A stretch of 57,566 bases of DNA from Pseudomonadota bacterium. Lineage in GTDB: Bacteria > Pseudomonadota > Alphaproteobacteria > Rhizobiales > Tepidamorphaceae. The stretch lies in the NCBI GenBank assembly GCA_023458595.1, contig JAEWYT010000179.1, forward strand, positions 1 through 57,566, given 5' to 3'. The first letter of the stretch is position 1. The number at the start of each line of letters is the position of its first letter. Below are positions 43,762-52,788 of the stretch, one piece after another. The notes under the pieces are model-generated. The model made no database searches. It was not told where the DNA came from and saw nothing but the letters and a program-made list of their open reading frames with translations. Made by a program: the position numbers and the translations under genes.

Positions 43762-45558
43762 TCAGGCCGCTCCCAGTTCTTTCCTACGGCCAGAGGTGGC
43801 GAGTTCGTCCACTTTGAGCTCGTTGCCGGCACCCGTCATCACAACGCCGTAGACATCGCAGGCGCGCTCGCCAGAGATCCATCCTTCCCGGTAGTCGCGC
43901 AGGACTAGGCCCGGCTCACGTTCAAGCGGATCGCCGTAGCCTCCACCGCCGCACCCTTCCGATACCAATGCCTCGCCGGATTGCAGCAGATACTCTCCAG
44001 TGGAGGGCAACTCGACCTCGGTTCCGTCCCTGCGACGCAGTCGCACCAAGGTCGGCGCGCCGGCTCCGCCACCGCGAACGCCCGGCGGCGGAAACTGCCG
44101 GGCCGCGGCTCCGACCGAGAACCGCATGGGGTTGCCGCGCACGACAAAGACGCAATACGCGCCGGGACCGCCCTGTTGCCGGCCCGCCCCGCCACCGTCC
44201 TGGCGGATCGCCAGCGCTTCCACGAGGATCGGCTGCTGCTGCTCGACCACTTCCACGCTCGACTGCCAGAGAATGCCCTGGGAGGAGACGCTGCCGTAGG
44301 TCAGCCACCCGTCATGGCGAGCCAGGGCCGGACCGCCCCAGTAGCCCATGATGACCTGGTTGACGAACGCGCGGCCGTCATGCCGGAAATCCTGGCCGCT
44401 CACCACGGAGCTCGACGCCGGCAGGCCGATCGTGCCGTAGGCCGAACCCGCGCCGTCGATCAGTTCGGCGAACAAGGCCTGTATGTGCGAGCCGAGGAGA
44501 TGGCACAGATGCGTTGTCGCCGATGACGTCGCCGCCGGATATCTGGGTTTTCCGACAAGGGCGCCTTCGCGCATCTTGACCTTCACGCGGTTGAACGAAC
44601 CCGAGCAACGGGGAATGTCGGAGCCGAGCTGTGCGAGCACGTTCATTCGGCACGTCGCCAAGGTCGTGCTCTCGCTCATGTTTATGCCGACCGGCAGATT
44701 GTCGATGTTCCCGGTCAGGTCGATCTCGATCTCGCCCGCCTCGGGGTCGATGACGAGCTCCGCGGAAAGCGGGATGCCGTCCGGATAGTCCTCCAGCATC
44801 GAGTCGTAGTGCGCCGTACGCAAAATTCGTCCGGCGGGAAGCTTGCGGATCGCCTCGACACACATTGTCTCCGCATAGTCCTGAAACTTGCGCAGGAAGT
44901 TCAGGACGACGTCGCGACCGTATTTCTGGCACAGCTCCTTGAGACGCTTTTCGCCCGTGCGCACGGCCGCCAGGCAGGCGAGATAGTCGCCGTAGAACTG
45001 CTCGGGCGCCCGGATATTCGCCTTGCAGATATCGATCACTTCCGAGACGTCGCCGTAGTCGCGCTGGACCCGCAGACAAGGGAGCTTCAATCCCTCCTGA
45101 TAGACGTCGCGCGAATCCGGGCCGTAGGTCGTGGCAGTGGGAAACCCGATATCGCCGAGATGAGCTCGGGCGATGGTGTAGAATACCAGCTCGTCATCGA
45201 GGAAAACGGGAACGCAGAGCGTGAAGTCGCCGCAATGCGTGTTGCCGTGGTACGCGCTGTTGTTGACGAAGCAGTCGCCGGGCTTGATGGCATCACCGAA
45301 CTTGGCCTTCACGGCCTTGGGTATCAGCTCGATTGCACCTACGTGCACGGGCAGTCCCAGCGCGACGCTCACCGAGCGGAAATCCGCGTCCGTGAGGCTG
45401 CACGAAAAGTCCATGGCCGTGTTGAGAACCCCGGAACGCCCTGACTTGAACAGCGCGTTCACCATCTCCCGGATGATCGCCTCGAACCGGCGACGCAGCA
45501 CGATCATCGTGAAGAGATCGACATCGTCGGTCGTCGCGGACTGGGTGGAACTCAGCAT
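43762..45558 (-). CDS. hyuB: Hydantoinase B/oxoprolinase family subunit (HyuB), second set
   Basis: 598 residues, ATG at 45558 with GGAGG 5 bases ahead. Family blocks: DLFTMIVLRRRFEAI, GDCFVNNSAYHGNTHCGDF (in parts, about 100-117), HLGDIGFPTATT, and a C-terminal GCGGGGYGDPLEREP. First gene of the hyuB-hyuA-acyltransferase unit. It faces the LysR gene at 45854, which probably controls it. Confidence 0.88.
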   Translation of the reverse strand: MLSSTQSATTDDVDLFTMIVLRRRFEAIIREMVNALFKSGRSGVLNTAMDFSCSLTDADFRSVSVALGLPVHVGAIELIPKAVKAKFGDAIKPGDCFVNNSAYHGNTHCGDFTLCVPVFLDDELVFYTIARAHLGDIGFPTATTYGPDSRDVYQEGLKLPCLRVQRDYGDVSEVIDICKANIRAPEQFYGDYLACLAAVRTGEKRLKELCQKYGRDVVLNFLRKFQDYAETMCVEAIRKLPAGRILRTAHYDSMLEDYPDGIPLSAELVIDPEAGEIEIDLTGNIDNLPVGINMSESTTLATCRMNVLAQLGSDIPRCSGSFNRVKVKMREGALVGKPRYPAATSSATTHLCHLLGSHIQALFAELIDGAGSAYGTIGLPASSSVVSGQDFRHDGRAFVNQVIMGYWGGPALARHDGWLTYGSVSSQGILWQSSVEVVEQQQPILVEALAIRQDGGGAGRQQGGPGAYCVFVVRGNPMRFSVGAAARQFPPPGVRGGGAGAPTLVRLRRRDGTEVELPSTGEYLLQSGEALVSEGCGGGGYGDPLEREPGLVLRDYREGWISGERACDVYGVVMTGAGNELKVDELATSGRRKELGAA

Positions 45559-45853
45559 ACGGCCTCCGCTTCATCAAATGTTTGCGCGACTCCTACGCGG
45601 GACGGATCGCATTGGCCATTCATAGTTTTTGATGTAGCGTATCGTTGCGAATGATGAGCTCGAACGCTGCAGCGCCCCGCCCTTGGTCCGCTCGGAAGCC
45701 GGGGTTCGCACTACGGGCACGGTTCCCGTACATTCATTCTACGGCCGACGACCACGCAGTGATTTCTTGCATTCCCGATCGTCGGCCTCACGGAGTCGGC
45801 ATAATTCACTTCGCATGGCACGCCACGAGGCCTGACCGGCAGGGATACCGCTT
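45559..45853. other. Divergent control region between hyuB and LysR gene
   Basis: A 295-bp gap. It must hold both promoters and the LysR site, but I see no clear T-N11-A palindrome or good -35/-10 pair; a loosely symmetric stretch lies around 45630-45655. No LacI-type operator is present here. Confidence 0.35.
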
Positions 45854-46789
45854 ATGCTGATCACACTGGACGTGCGGCAGATCCGCTATTTCATTGCGCT
45901 CTACGAAGAGGGGAGCATCACGCGCGCAGCGGAGCGATTGCATGTGGTGCAGCCCGCCGTGAGCATGCAGATACGCAAGCTGGAAGCGGAATACGGGCTG
46001 ACGCTATTCGACCGTACGAGCCAAGGCGTCCTGCCCAACGAGATCGCCAGGCAACTCTATAAGATCTGCCTCGGCATCATGGACAACATCGAGGCGGCCC
46101 ACCACTTCCTCGTGGATGCCAACGGGCGCGTGATGGGAGACGTCGCGGTAGGTATCCCGCCGACCCTGGCGCTCGGCACGGTCGCACGCATCGTGAACCG
46201 GTACACCGCGAAGTTCTCGGCGGTTAAGCTCAGGATCGTGGAAGGCTACAGTTCCAGCATCGTCGGCTGGCTCGAGAGCGGCGAGATCGACATCGGAATC
46301 CTGACGACGGAGTATGGCGAAGCGAAGTTCTCCTCGCGCGCACTGATCGAGGAGGAGATATTCGCGGTTGTTCCGAGCGACCACCCGATCGCTAAAAAAG
46401 ACGTGGTCACGGGCCGTGAATTCGCGGCGTTGAATGTGATCCTTCCATCGGAACCAAATCTGTTGCGGCGCCTGATCGACACGTCTTTCGCCGACGCCGG
46501 AATCGAATTAGCTCCCAATCTCGAGATCGATTCCCTTACATCGGTGCTGGAACTGGTCAGCCACGGCTACGTTACCCTGCTGCCGGGCCACGACATGTCC
46601 GATCTCCTCCGTCGCTTCGGCCTCCAGGCTATCCCCGTCCACGAGCCCGTGACCAAGCGCAAGCTGATCGCCTGCTACAGTTCCCAGAAACTGCTGTCGA
46701 AGGCGGCCGAAGCTCTCATCGATGTCTTGCACGAAGACCTCACCGCCTCGGGGCACCATGAGGACGCCCTTCGCCCGCGCATGGCTTGA
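45854..46789 (+). CDS. LysR-family transcriptional regulator (hyuBA operon)
   Basis: 311 residues, ATG at 45854. Helix-turn-helix GSITRAAERLHVVQPAVSMQIRKLE at about residues 20-44 (shown only in part: RAAERLHVVQPAVSMQI). The effector domain resembles Nac/Cbl-type members (GDVAVGIPPTLAL; SGEIDIGIL). Divergent from hyuB, the usual position for a LysR activator of that operon. It is 25 bp from the convergent GST gene. Confidence 0.88.
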   Translation: MLITLDVRQIRYFIALYEEGSITRAAERLHVVQPAVSMQIRKLEAEYGLTLFDRTSQGVLPNEIARQLYKICLGIMDNIEAAHHFLVDANGRVMGDVAVGIPPTLALGTVARIVNRYTAKFSAVKLRIVEGYSSSIVGWLESGEIDIGILTTEYGEAKFSSRALIEEEIFAVVPSDHPIAKKDVVTGREFAALNVILPSEPNLLRRLIDTSFADAGIELAPNLEIDSLTSVLELVSHGYVTLLPGHDMSDLLRRFGLQAIPVHEPVTKRKLIACYSSQKLLSKAAEALIDVLHEDLTASGHHEDALRPRMA

Positions 46790-46814
46790 GACCGACGATT
46801 CCTGCAATCCAAGT

Positions 46815-47417
46815 CTAACCCGGCGCCGTTGAAACCATCGATGTCCGTGCGGCGATTGGACGGTGCCAGTCTGCAAGGCGCGGATGGTTCGTTTCCCAGT
46901 CGACCTCCGGTAGCCGGAAGTTGACCCAGCCGAGTGCGCACGCGACGGCGATCTGACCAAGATCGAGCGGGGCGCTACGCCACTGCGAATCTTCGTCGAG
47001 CCGGGCGATGGCGGCCAGCATCTTCGCTGACTGCTGGTCGACCCAATCCTGTGATCGGATCGGCGCGTCGCGCATCGTTTCCTGGCGGACGAGCAGACCG
47101 GCATCCAGCAGCCCGTCGGCCAAAGCCTGTGTCGTCAGAATCCGCCACCGGCGCGCCGACGGGAGGAACCGTCGGGCTTCGGCATGCTCGCAGCAGATCC
47201 AATCGCAGATCACGCCGGAATCGAACAAGCCGCCATCGGCGGCGACGAACGTGGGCACCTTGCCGAGCGGATTGTAGACCCGCAAATCGGTCGCGGTATC
47301 GCGCGGATCAATCTGCTCGAAACGGACTCGTTCGGAAAGGTCCGCCTCGTGCAGCAAGACGCGAACCTTCCTGACGAATGGCGAATTGAGAGAGCCAAAC
47401 AACTTCATCGAAGTCAT
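46815..47417 (-). CDS. Glutathione S-transferase family protein
   Basis: About 200 residues from ATG 47417; an ATG three codons later (MKLFGS) is equally good. The thioredoxin-like domain shows KLFGSLNSPFVRKVRVLLHE with Ser at the catalytic place, NPLGKVPTF and DSGVICDWI; the helical domain follows. It lies 46 bp after dctM of TRAP system 2 and may be in that operon. Detoxification or a glutathione-dependent step in the pathway is possible. Confidence 0.82.
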   Translation of the reverse strand: MTSMKLFGSLNSPFVRKVRVLLHEADLSERVRFEQIDPRDTATDLRVYNPLGKVPTFVAADGGLFDSGVICDWICCEHAEARRFLPSARRWRILTTQALADGLLDAGLLVRQETMRDAPIRSQDWVDQQSAKMLAAIARLDEDSQWRSAPLDLGQIAVACALGWVNFRLPEVDWETNHPRLADWHRPIAARTSMVSTAPG

Positions 47418-47463
47418 ACGCTGGCCCGGTCCTGGTTTGAGTCGCGGCGACAGCATGCCGGTA

Positions 47464-48750
47464 TCATTCGTAGGCCACCCGCGGCAGCCACATGGCCAAG
47501 TCCGGGAAAGCGATCAGGAGACCGATCACGGCCAGCATGGTCACGACGAAAGGTGCCGCGCCGATCATGACGTCCGACAAGGCGCCTCTGCCGCGAACGC
47601 TCTGGACGACGAATAGATTGACTCCGACCGGCGGCGTGATGAGCGCCATCTCCAGCAGCAGGGTCATCACGATCCCGAACCAGATAAGGTCGAATCCGGC
47701 CGCGGAGACGATCGGCGCAACGATCGGCACGGTGATCAGCATCACCGACATGCCCTCGAGGAAGCATCCCAGCACGAGATAGAAAACGACCAGTATCAAC
47801 ATCAAGGTCAGTGGACCGAAGTTCAGAGCCTGGACGAATTCCGTGATCGTGCGTGAAATACCCAGGAAGGCGAGAACGAAGTTGAGGATCGACGATGTCA
47901 GGATGATTGCCACGACCATCGCAGTCGTCCTCATCGTCCCTTCGAGTACCTTGCGAACCATTTGCAGGTTCAGAGCGCCTACCTTGGCGGCGAGGCCCAA
48001 CGCTCCGACCACGCCGAAGGCCGCCGCCTCCGTCGGTGTCGCTATACCGAAATAGATCGTCATGACGACCAGGCCGAATATCACTAGGGGCGGAACCAGG
48101 TCGGGCAACACGGCGATGCGCCGCTTCCATGTCGAGGACGGTGGGTTGCCCCCCATCGACGGCCGAAACAAGCAAGCGAGAGCGATCGTCAGCATGAACA
48201 GGCCGGCCAACGCGAGACCGGGCACGATACCCGCGAGATAGAGCCGCGGGATCGACGTGTCTGTGAGCACCCCGTAGATGATCAGGATGATCGAGGGCGG
48301 GATCAGAATTCCCAGCGTGCCGCCCGCCGCGATCGAACCGAGGAATAGGCGTTCGTTGTAGCCGCGCCGCGCGATCTCGGGAATGGACACCGTTCCCAGC
48401 GTCGCCGCCGTGGCGACACTGGAGCCGGAGGTCGCCGCGAACAGAGCGCTCGCACCGATATTGGCGTGCATGGTTCCTCCTGGTAGCCAGGACAGCCATT
48501 CCACCAGCGCTCCATACATCCGCTCCGCGAGACCGGAGCGCACCATCACCTCTCCTAACAGGACGAAATAGGGAATGGCGACCAGCGATTCCGACGCCAT
48601 GCTGCGCCAAGCGACGTCGCCCAACATGCGGTCCAGCGGAATCGGCGTGAAGAAGATGGCCAGCGAGAACGACATGAGGCCAAGGGCCGCGGCGACCGAA
48701 ACGGAGAGCGCCAGCAGCAGGAGCAGTACACCGAACCCAACGGCGATCAT
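47464..48750 (-). CDS. dctM: TRAP transporter large permease DctM (system 2)
   Basis: 428 residues from ATG 48750 in ATGA overlap with dctQ; the 118-codon upstream extension covers dctQ in the wrong frame. Blocks NIGASALFAATSGSSVATAAT (in parts), GGTLGILIPPSIILIIYG and ITPPVGVNLFVVQS are typical. Related to, but clearly different from, system 1. Confidence 0.92.
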   Translation of the reverse strand: MIAVGFGVLLLLLALSVSVAAALGLMSFSLAIFFTPIPLDRMLGDVAWRSMASESLVAIPYFVLLGEVMVRSGLAERMYGALVEWLSWLPGGTMHANIGASALFAATSGSSVATAATLGTVSIPEIARRGYNERLFLGSIAAGGTLGILIPPSIILIIYGVLTDTSIPRLYLAGIVPGLALAGLFMLTIALACLFRPSMGGNPPSSTWKRRIAVLPDLVPPLVIFGLVVMTIYFGIATPTEAAAFGVVGALGLAAKVGALNLQMVRKVLEGTMRTTAMVVAIILTSSILNFVLAFLGISRTITEFVQALNFGPLTLMLILVVFYLVLGCFLEGMSVMLITVPIVAPIVSAAGFDLIWFGIVMTLLLEMALITPPVGVNLFVVQSVRGRGALSDVMIGAAPFVVTMLAVIGLLIAFPDLAMWLPRVAYE

Positions 48751-49301
48751 TTCAGATGCTCCAGTTCGGCCTCGACCTCGTCCGTCGGCGACAACGCCTG
48801 CGTCGAGCGGGATCGCAACGCCTGGAGACCGAGCAACACGCCCGCCAGCGTCGTGACGACCATGCCGAAAGCCCATAGCGCCTGCGGAATGAAAAGCTGG
48901 GTCCGATTGGGTGTCGGCGCGCGCGCGTTCGTCATGTAGGATTCCCATGCGAGCTCCGTCGCACGGTATGCGATCGCGCCAAAGACGATGAGGAACACGA
49001 ACCACGCAAAGACGTCGAGGACGGATCTCGCCCGAGGCCTGCAGGCGTCGCGCAGCATCGTGATGCGGATATGAGCGCCTTCGACGAGCGCCCATCCCAA
49101 CGCCCAAGCGGATGAGATCGCGAACAGATAGGAAGATATTTCGGTGACGCCGCCGAGCGAGAAACCGGCAAATTTGCGGACCAGCGTTTCGGCCGTAATC
49201 ACGAAGGACATGATCACCAGGGCACCGCCGGCCACCCAGACCATCACCTGCGCCATCCTTACGGCGAAGCCGGAAATCCTGTTCTCGGTGTCAGAACGCA
49301 T
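48747..49301 (-). CDS. dctQ: TRAP transporter small permease DctQ (system 2)
   Basis: 184 residues, ATG at 49301. Four hydrophobic helices; ITAETLVRKFAGFSLGGVTE (about 36-55) and EGAHIRITML fit DctQ. Co-translated with dctM. Confidence 0.86.
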   Translation of the reverse strand: MRSDTENRISGFAVRMAQVMVWVAGGALVIMSFVITAETLVRKFAGFSLGGVTEISSYLFAISSAWALGWALVEGAHIRITMLRDACRPRARSVLDVFAWFVFLIVFGAIAYRATELAWESYMTNARAPTPNRTQLFIPQALWAFGMVVTTLAGVLLGLQALRSRSTQALSPTDEVEAELEHLK

Positions 49302-49400
49302 GGAGCGCCGCTTCTCCGATTAGATGTTCCCGTTGGCACAGCACTAAGTCGAACTCCGCACCGACAAATGACGACGTATGATCGACCGCCGGAACGCATA

Positions 49401-49426
49401 CCGCGCGCTCCGGGTGGGGCGCGCGG
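49401..49426 (-). terminator. Stem-loop between dctP and dctQ of system 2
   Basis: An 8-bp GC-only stem (CCGCGCGC with GCGCGCGG) closes a 10-base loop, about 27 bases after the dctP stop. No U-run follows. Same place in the operon as the stem-loops in the other three transport operons. Confidence 0.45.
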
Positions 49427-49453
49427 CTGAATGACGATCCGTAATCCGTCGCG

Positions 49454-50512
49454 TTACTCGGCGATAGAGACACCCACCGCAGCACCTGCGGCTTCGTTCC
49501 ACGCCTTGACGCAGTCGGTGCCGCAGCGATCACCGTAGCGCTTTAGAACGAACTCCGAGAGAATTCGCTCTCGCACAGCGGCATCCCCCTCGCTCGTGCG
49601 CACGAGCGTCATTTTCGCCGGCTCACCGTACTTGCAGGCCTCACCGTCGAGAGGGTCGCCGGTCAGGCAGGCAATGCCCTGCTGCTCGTCCGACTCGGTC
49701 AGCGCCCAGGTCCGCTCCGCGTATTTGTCCGCCTCCCGCTGGAGCAGCGTGCGTGTCGGCTCATCAAGTGCCGCCCAGCGCGATTCGGTCATGCCCAGGA
49801 AGGCCATCGCGCCGCCGATCGGCATCTCGTAGATGTAGTTGACGACATCGAACCACTTCGCATGGTACATCGCCATCGCGCTCGCCAGGGCGCAGTCGAC
49901 GACACCGCGCTGCAGGGCAGTCGGCACTTCGGCCAGCGGCATCGAAACGCTGATCGCACCGAGGCCGTCCATCAGATCGCTCTGTGTGGTCGCGAAGACA
50001 CGCACCTTGCGGCCTTTGAGGTCTTCGAGGCTCTTGAACTCCTCACGGCACGCGACGACGGGAAGCGGGAAGGGATAGCTGGTGATCAGCTTGATCCCGT
50101 GCACATCGCTCATCGCAGTGTCGATCACCGGCGACAGCGCGTCGACGACTTTCCTCTGCTCGCTCGCGTTGCGCGAGACGAGGGCCAAATCGAAGCCCTC
50201 GAAGACCGGATTGCCCGAGACGATATAGGAATAGAGCGCGAAGCCGGCATCGTAGGCGCCGGTGGACAGCAGCTTGATCGCCTCGGACCCGCTGAGGCCG
50301 AGCTCGTCGATCGCCTGCATGTCGGCAGTGATCTTGCCGCCCGATGCTTCGGGGATCGCCTCGTTCCATAAGGGCGCTTCATAGTCCTTGTACATGGAGG
50401 CATTGCCCCAGGTACCGATGACCTTGAACGTCTGTTCCGGAATGTCACTGGCCTGGGCCACCGTGGCGGCGAGTACGCCGAATGCGCCCGCTATGAGATG
50501 ACGATACTTCAT
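49454..50512 (-). CDS. dctP: TRAP transporter substrate-binding protein DctP (system 2)
   Basis: 352 residues from ATG 50512, with GGGGAAAGAG just ahead and a signal peptide (MKYRHLIAGAFGVLAATVAQA). Mature protein has the DctP region EDLKGRKVRVFATTQSDLMDGLGAI (in parts) and four late cysteines, suggesting disulfides near the C-terminus. It lies 184 bp after the FMN dehydrogenase gene on the same strand. Ligand probably a hydroxy- or oxo-acid, by context. Confidence 0.88.
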   Translation of the reverse strand: MKYRHLIAGAFGVLAATVAQASDIPEQTFKVIGTWGNASMYKDYEAPLWNEAIPEASGGKITADMQAIDELGLSGSEAIKLLSTGAYDAGFALYSYIVSGNPVFEGFDLALVSRNASEQRKVVDALSPVIDTAMSDVHGIKLITSYPFPLPVVACREEFKSLEDLKGRKVRVFATTQSDLMDGLGAISVSMPLAEVPTALQRGVVDCALASAMAMYHAKWFDVVNYIYEMPIGGAMAFLGMTESRWAALDEPTRTLLQREADKYAERTWALTESDEQQGIACLTGDPLDGEACKYGEPAKMTLVRTSEGDAAVRERILSEFVLKRYGDRCGTDCVKAWNEAAGAAVGVSIAE

Positions 50513-50696
50513 TCTCTTTCCCCTGCGTTTTAGCTGCCGAAAGACTGAAGTCTGCGTCTGGCAAGTCAATTCAGACCTCTTTATACGCAGCATCAGGATT
50601 TGTTTGGCGCGCACTCGGAGAAACCTGTAACCCCCTGACGAGGCGCTATTTTCCAGAGAACTGACACCCCACCGACGCCACGCGCACGACAGTAAC

Positions 50697-51863
50697 TCAG
50701 TCGAATTCCAGGAGATTGGGGGTGATGTCGCCGATGCACGTCACACCGCACAGTTGCATGGTGCGCCGCAACTCATCGCGCAGGATCTCTATGGCCCGCG
50801 CAGCGCCCGCCTCGCCGGCGGCGCAGACCCCGTAGAGCGTCGGACGACCCACCAGGACCGCCTTCGCCCCCAGCGCCAGCGCCACGACGATGTCGGAACC
50901 GCGGCGGACACCCCCGTCGACCATGATCTCGACGTCGCGTCCCAGCGCCCGGGCTATCGGCACGAGCGCGTCGAGCGTGGCATGCCCCGCATCAAGCTGC
51001 CGACCGCCATGGTTGGATACGACGACGGCGTCGCATCCCATGCGGGCCGCCCGCTCCGCGTCGGATGCCCTGACGATACCCTTGACGATGAGCTTGCTCG
51101 GCCAGATGTCGCGCAAGTGGCGCAAGCCGTCCCAGTCGAACGACGGGTCGTAGTTGCGCCCAACGGACGAGGCCAGGGCCTTCGGATCCTTGGTCGCGGC
51201 ATCGAGCCCGATCAGGTTGTACATCGGCGGCACGCCCCTTACGAGCATCGGAAGCGACCAGCGCGGATGAAGCGCGAAATCGAGTAGATTGCGCCGCGTG
51301 AACCGGAACGGGATCGAGAAGTGGTTGCGGAAATCCCGCTCCCGCTTGCCGCCGACAGACAGATCGACGGTTATCATCAACGCCTCGAAACCCGCGGCCT
51401 CGGCGCGGCGAACGAGCGTCTCGGTAAACGAGCGGTTCTTCAGGATATAGGCTTGGAACCATTTGCGGCCTTGTGGGATCGCCTCGGCGATCTCCTCGAT
51501 GGAAGCCGTGGCCGACGTCGACAATCCGTAGGGTATCACCGCCCCGCTCGCCGCCCGCGCGATCGCCACATCGCCCTTGTGCCAGCCGAAGCCGGCGACG
51601 CCCGTCGGCGCGACCGCCACCGGCAGCGCGGAGGGCTTGCCCAGGATGTCCGTCTCCATCGACACGTCGGAGACATCGCGCAGGACATAGGGAACCAGGG
51701 AGTGGCGACTATAGGCGGCCCGGTTGCCGTTCAGCGCTCTTTCATCTTCCGCGCCGCCATCGAAGAAGTCGAAGATGGCCCTCGGCAAACGCCTCCTCGC
51801 CATTCTGCGCAAGTCGTCGATCGAGTAGGCGCTGTTTCGTTCCGACGATGACAGGAGCCGCAT
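50697..51863 (-). CDS. FMN-dependent alpha-hydroxyacid dehydrogenase (L-lactate/mandelate dehydrogenase family)
   Basis: 388 residues from ATG 51863, AAAGGA about 6 bases ahead; an upstream GTG/ATG adds 8 residues. Substrate and FMN residues: AVAPTGVAGFGW (84-94), K261 in IVKGI, active-site H285 and R288 in VVSNHGGRQLD, then VDGGVRRGSD and GRPTLYG. These enzymes oxidise L-2-hydroxyacids to 2-oxoacids. Its promoter carries LacI operator 3, which ties it to TRAP operon 1 and TauD. Confidence 0.9.
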   Translation of the reverse strand: MRLLSSSERNSAYSIDDLRRMARRRLPRAIFDFFDGGAEDERALNGNRAAYSRHSLVPYVLRDVSDVSMETDILGKPSALPVAVAPTGVAGFGWHKGDVAIARAASGAVIPYGLSTSATASIEEIAEAIPQGRKWFQAYILKNRSFTETLVRRAEAAGFEALMITVDLSVGGKRERDFRNHFSIPFRFTRRNLLDFALHPRWSLPMLVRGVPPMYNLIGLDAATKDPKALASSVGRNYDPSFDWDGLRHLRDIWPSKLIVKGIVRASDAERAARMGCDAVVVSNHGGRQLDAGHATLDALVPIARALGRDVEIMVDGGVRRGSDIVVALALGAKAVLVGRPTLYGVCAAGEAGAARAIEILRDELRRTMQLCGVTCIGDITPNLLEFD

Positions 51864-51964
51864 CGGGTCCTTTCTCCAACTTACCAATCACTGGCAATGC
51901 CGACTCAGAGCGCTACCCCGCACCGGCGGCAAGACAGCCCCTGACGAGCGGCCCGAAGCAGCTG

Positions 51965-51993
51965 ATGTTATCGTTAACATACACTGGATGCAA
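51965..51993 (-). promoter_or_regulatory. Predicted promoter of the FMN dehydrogenase/TRAP 2 operon
   Basis: On the minus strand TTGCAT (51993-51988), a 17-bp spacer and TAACAT (51970-51965). The -10 sits in the LacI operator exactly as in the TRAP 1 promoter. The dehydrogenase ATG is about 100 bp downstream. Confidence 0.6.
51966..51979. promoter_or_regulatory. LacI-type operator 3
   Basis: TGTTATCGTTAACA on plus, identical in all 14 bases to operator 2 at 39791-39804 and one base from operator 1. It lies 12 kb from the repressor gene. Confidence 0.75.
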
Positions 51994-52079
51994 CGACCTC
52001 CTGGCCAGTTCGGCTAAATGCCCTCGCTTGGGGATCGGCATTTTGCTTGAGAGCGGGGTCGGTCCACGAGGCCATCCAG

Positions 52080-52250
52080 GTACTACGAAGAGCAGATCAT
52101 CGAGATCTAAAAGGAGTGCCCGCTAGGTGCGAGACAAACGCTACCGGCTCCAGCACGCCTGGAGATGGAAAGTTCCAATCTGCCGATGTTTGTGCCGGTC
52201 TCGGCTTCGCACCTCGTTCCGACCGAGACTTTCCTAATCCGTCTGGAGCA
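52080..52250 (+). pseudogene. Decayed IS3-family OrfA fragment
   Basis: One frame reads RYYEEQIIEI, a TAA stop, then KECPLGA, like the start of IS3 OrfA (RxxEEQIIxILKExxAG). A second frame continues with QSADVCAGLGF, like the OrfA recognition helix region (ADLCRKHGIS). The shift between frames and the stop show it is dead. Confidence 0.45.
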
Positions 52251-52298
52251 TGAATGCATGGTGTTGGCCGCCGCACACTAACGTTCGGCGCGTTTTGC

Positions 52299-52523
52299 CA
52301 TCAAAATGACTATCGCCTGCCTGCGTTCCGCGCCGACGGGAAGCGCTATGCCATCGCCGATCCAACGCACGAGTAGCATCGCGAACTCAAACGCCGGCGC
52401 GGTCGCCCGTTCGATCCCGAGCATCCCGCTGACGGCGCAATTCTCACCCGGATGCAAAAGCTCGCCGAACGCCGCGCTCTCGGCACGGCGGGTTTCGCAA
52501 AAAGACGTAGCCAGAAACCCTGA
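52299..52523 (+). pseudogene. Decayed ORF of unknown identity
   Basis: An open frame of 75 codons with one internal TAG reads YRLPAFRADGKRYAIADP, stop, then LKRRRGRPFDPEHPADGA and ending KRRSQKP. Amino-acid composition and codon pattern look protein-like, but I do not recognise the family and see no start or ribosome site. Confidence 0.3.
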
Positions 52524-52660
52524 ACTTCACGAATGAGCAGCGGTTCTCGCCAGAGGCTTACGCTTCAACACAGTGAAGCTAGGGGAAAATCGCAAACACG
52601 CCATCCGCGCCACGCACGTCCTCACTGGGCCGTTGCGGCTTGCCTGATCTCCAAATCCAG

Positions 52661-52788
52661 TTCCCTGTTCGCGCACTAGGAATTCCCCGTTTCCCTGAGC
52701 AGGGAATTCGCCGCCAACACATTGATATTGCCCCGGAGTTGATCGGCCACAAAGCTGCGTCGGGCGCTAAAGCCGAGCAGTTTCCCTG
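52661..52788. repeat. Cluster of TTCCCTG/CAGGGAA elements
   Basis: TTCCCTG occurs at 52661-52667, 52691-52697 and 52782-52788; the middle copy forms a near-perfect palindrome with CAGGGAA at 52700-52706 (7-bp arms, 2-base loop). It could be a short dispersed repeat. Nothing coding is recognised around it. Confidence 0.35.
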
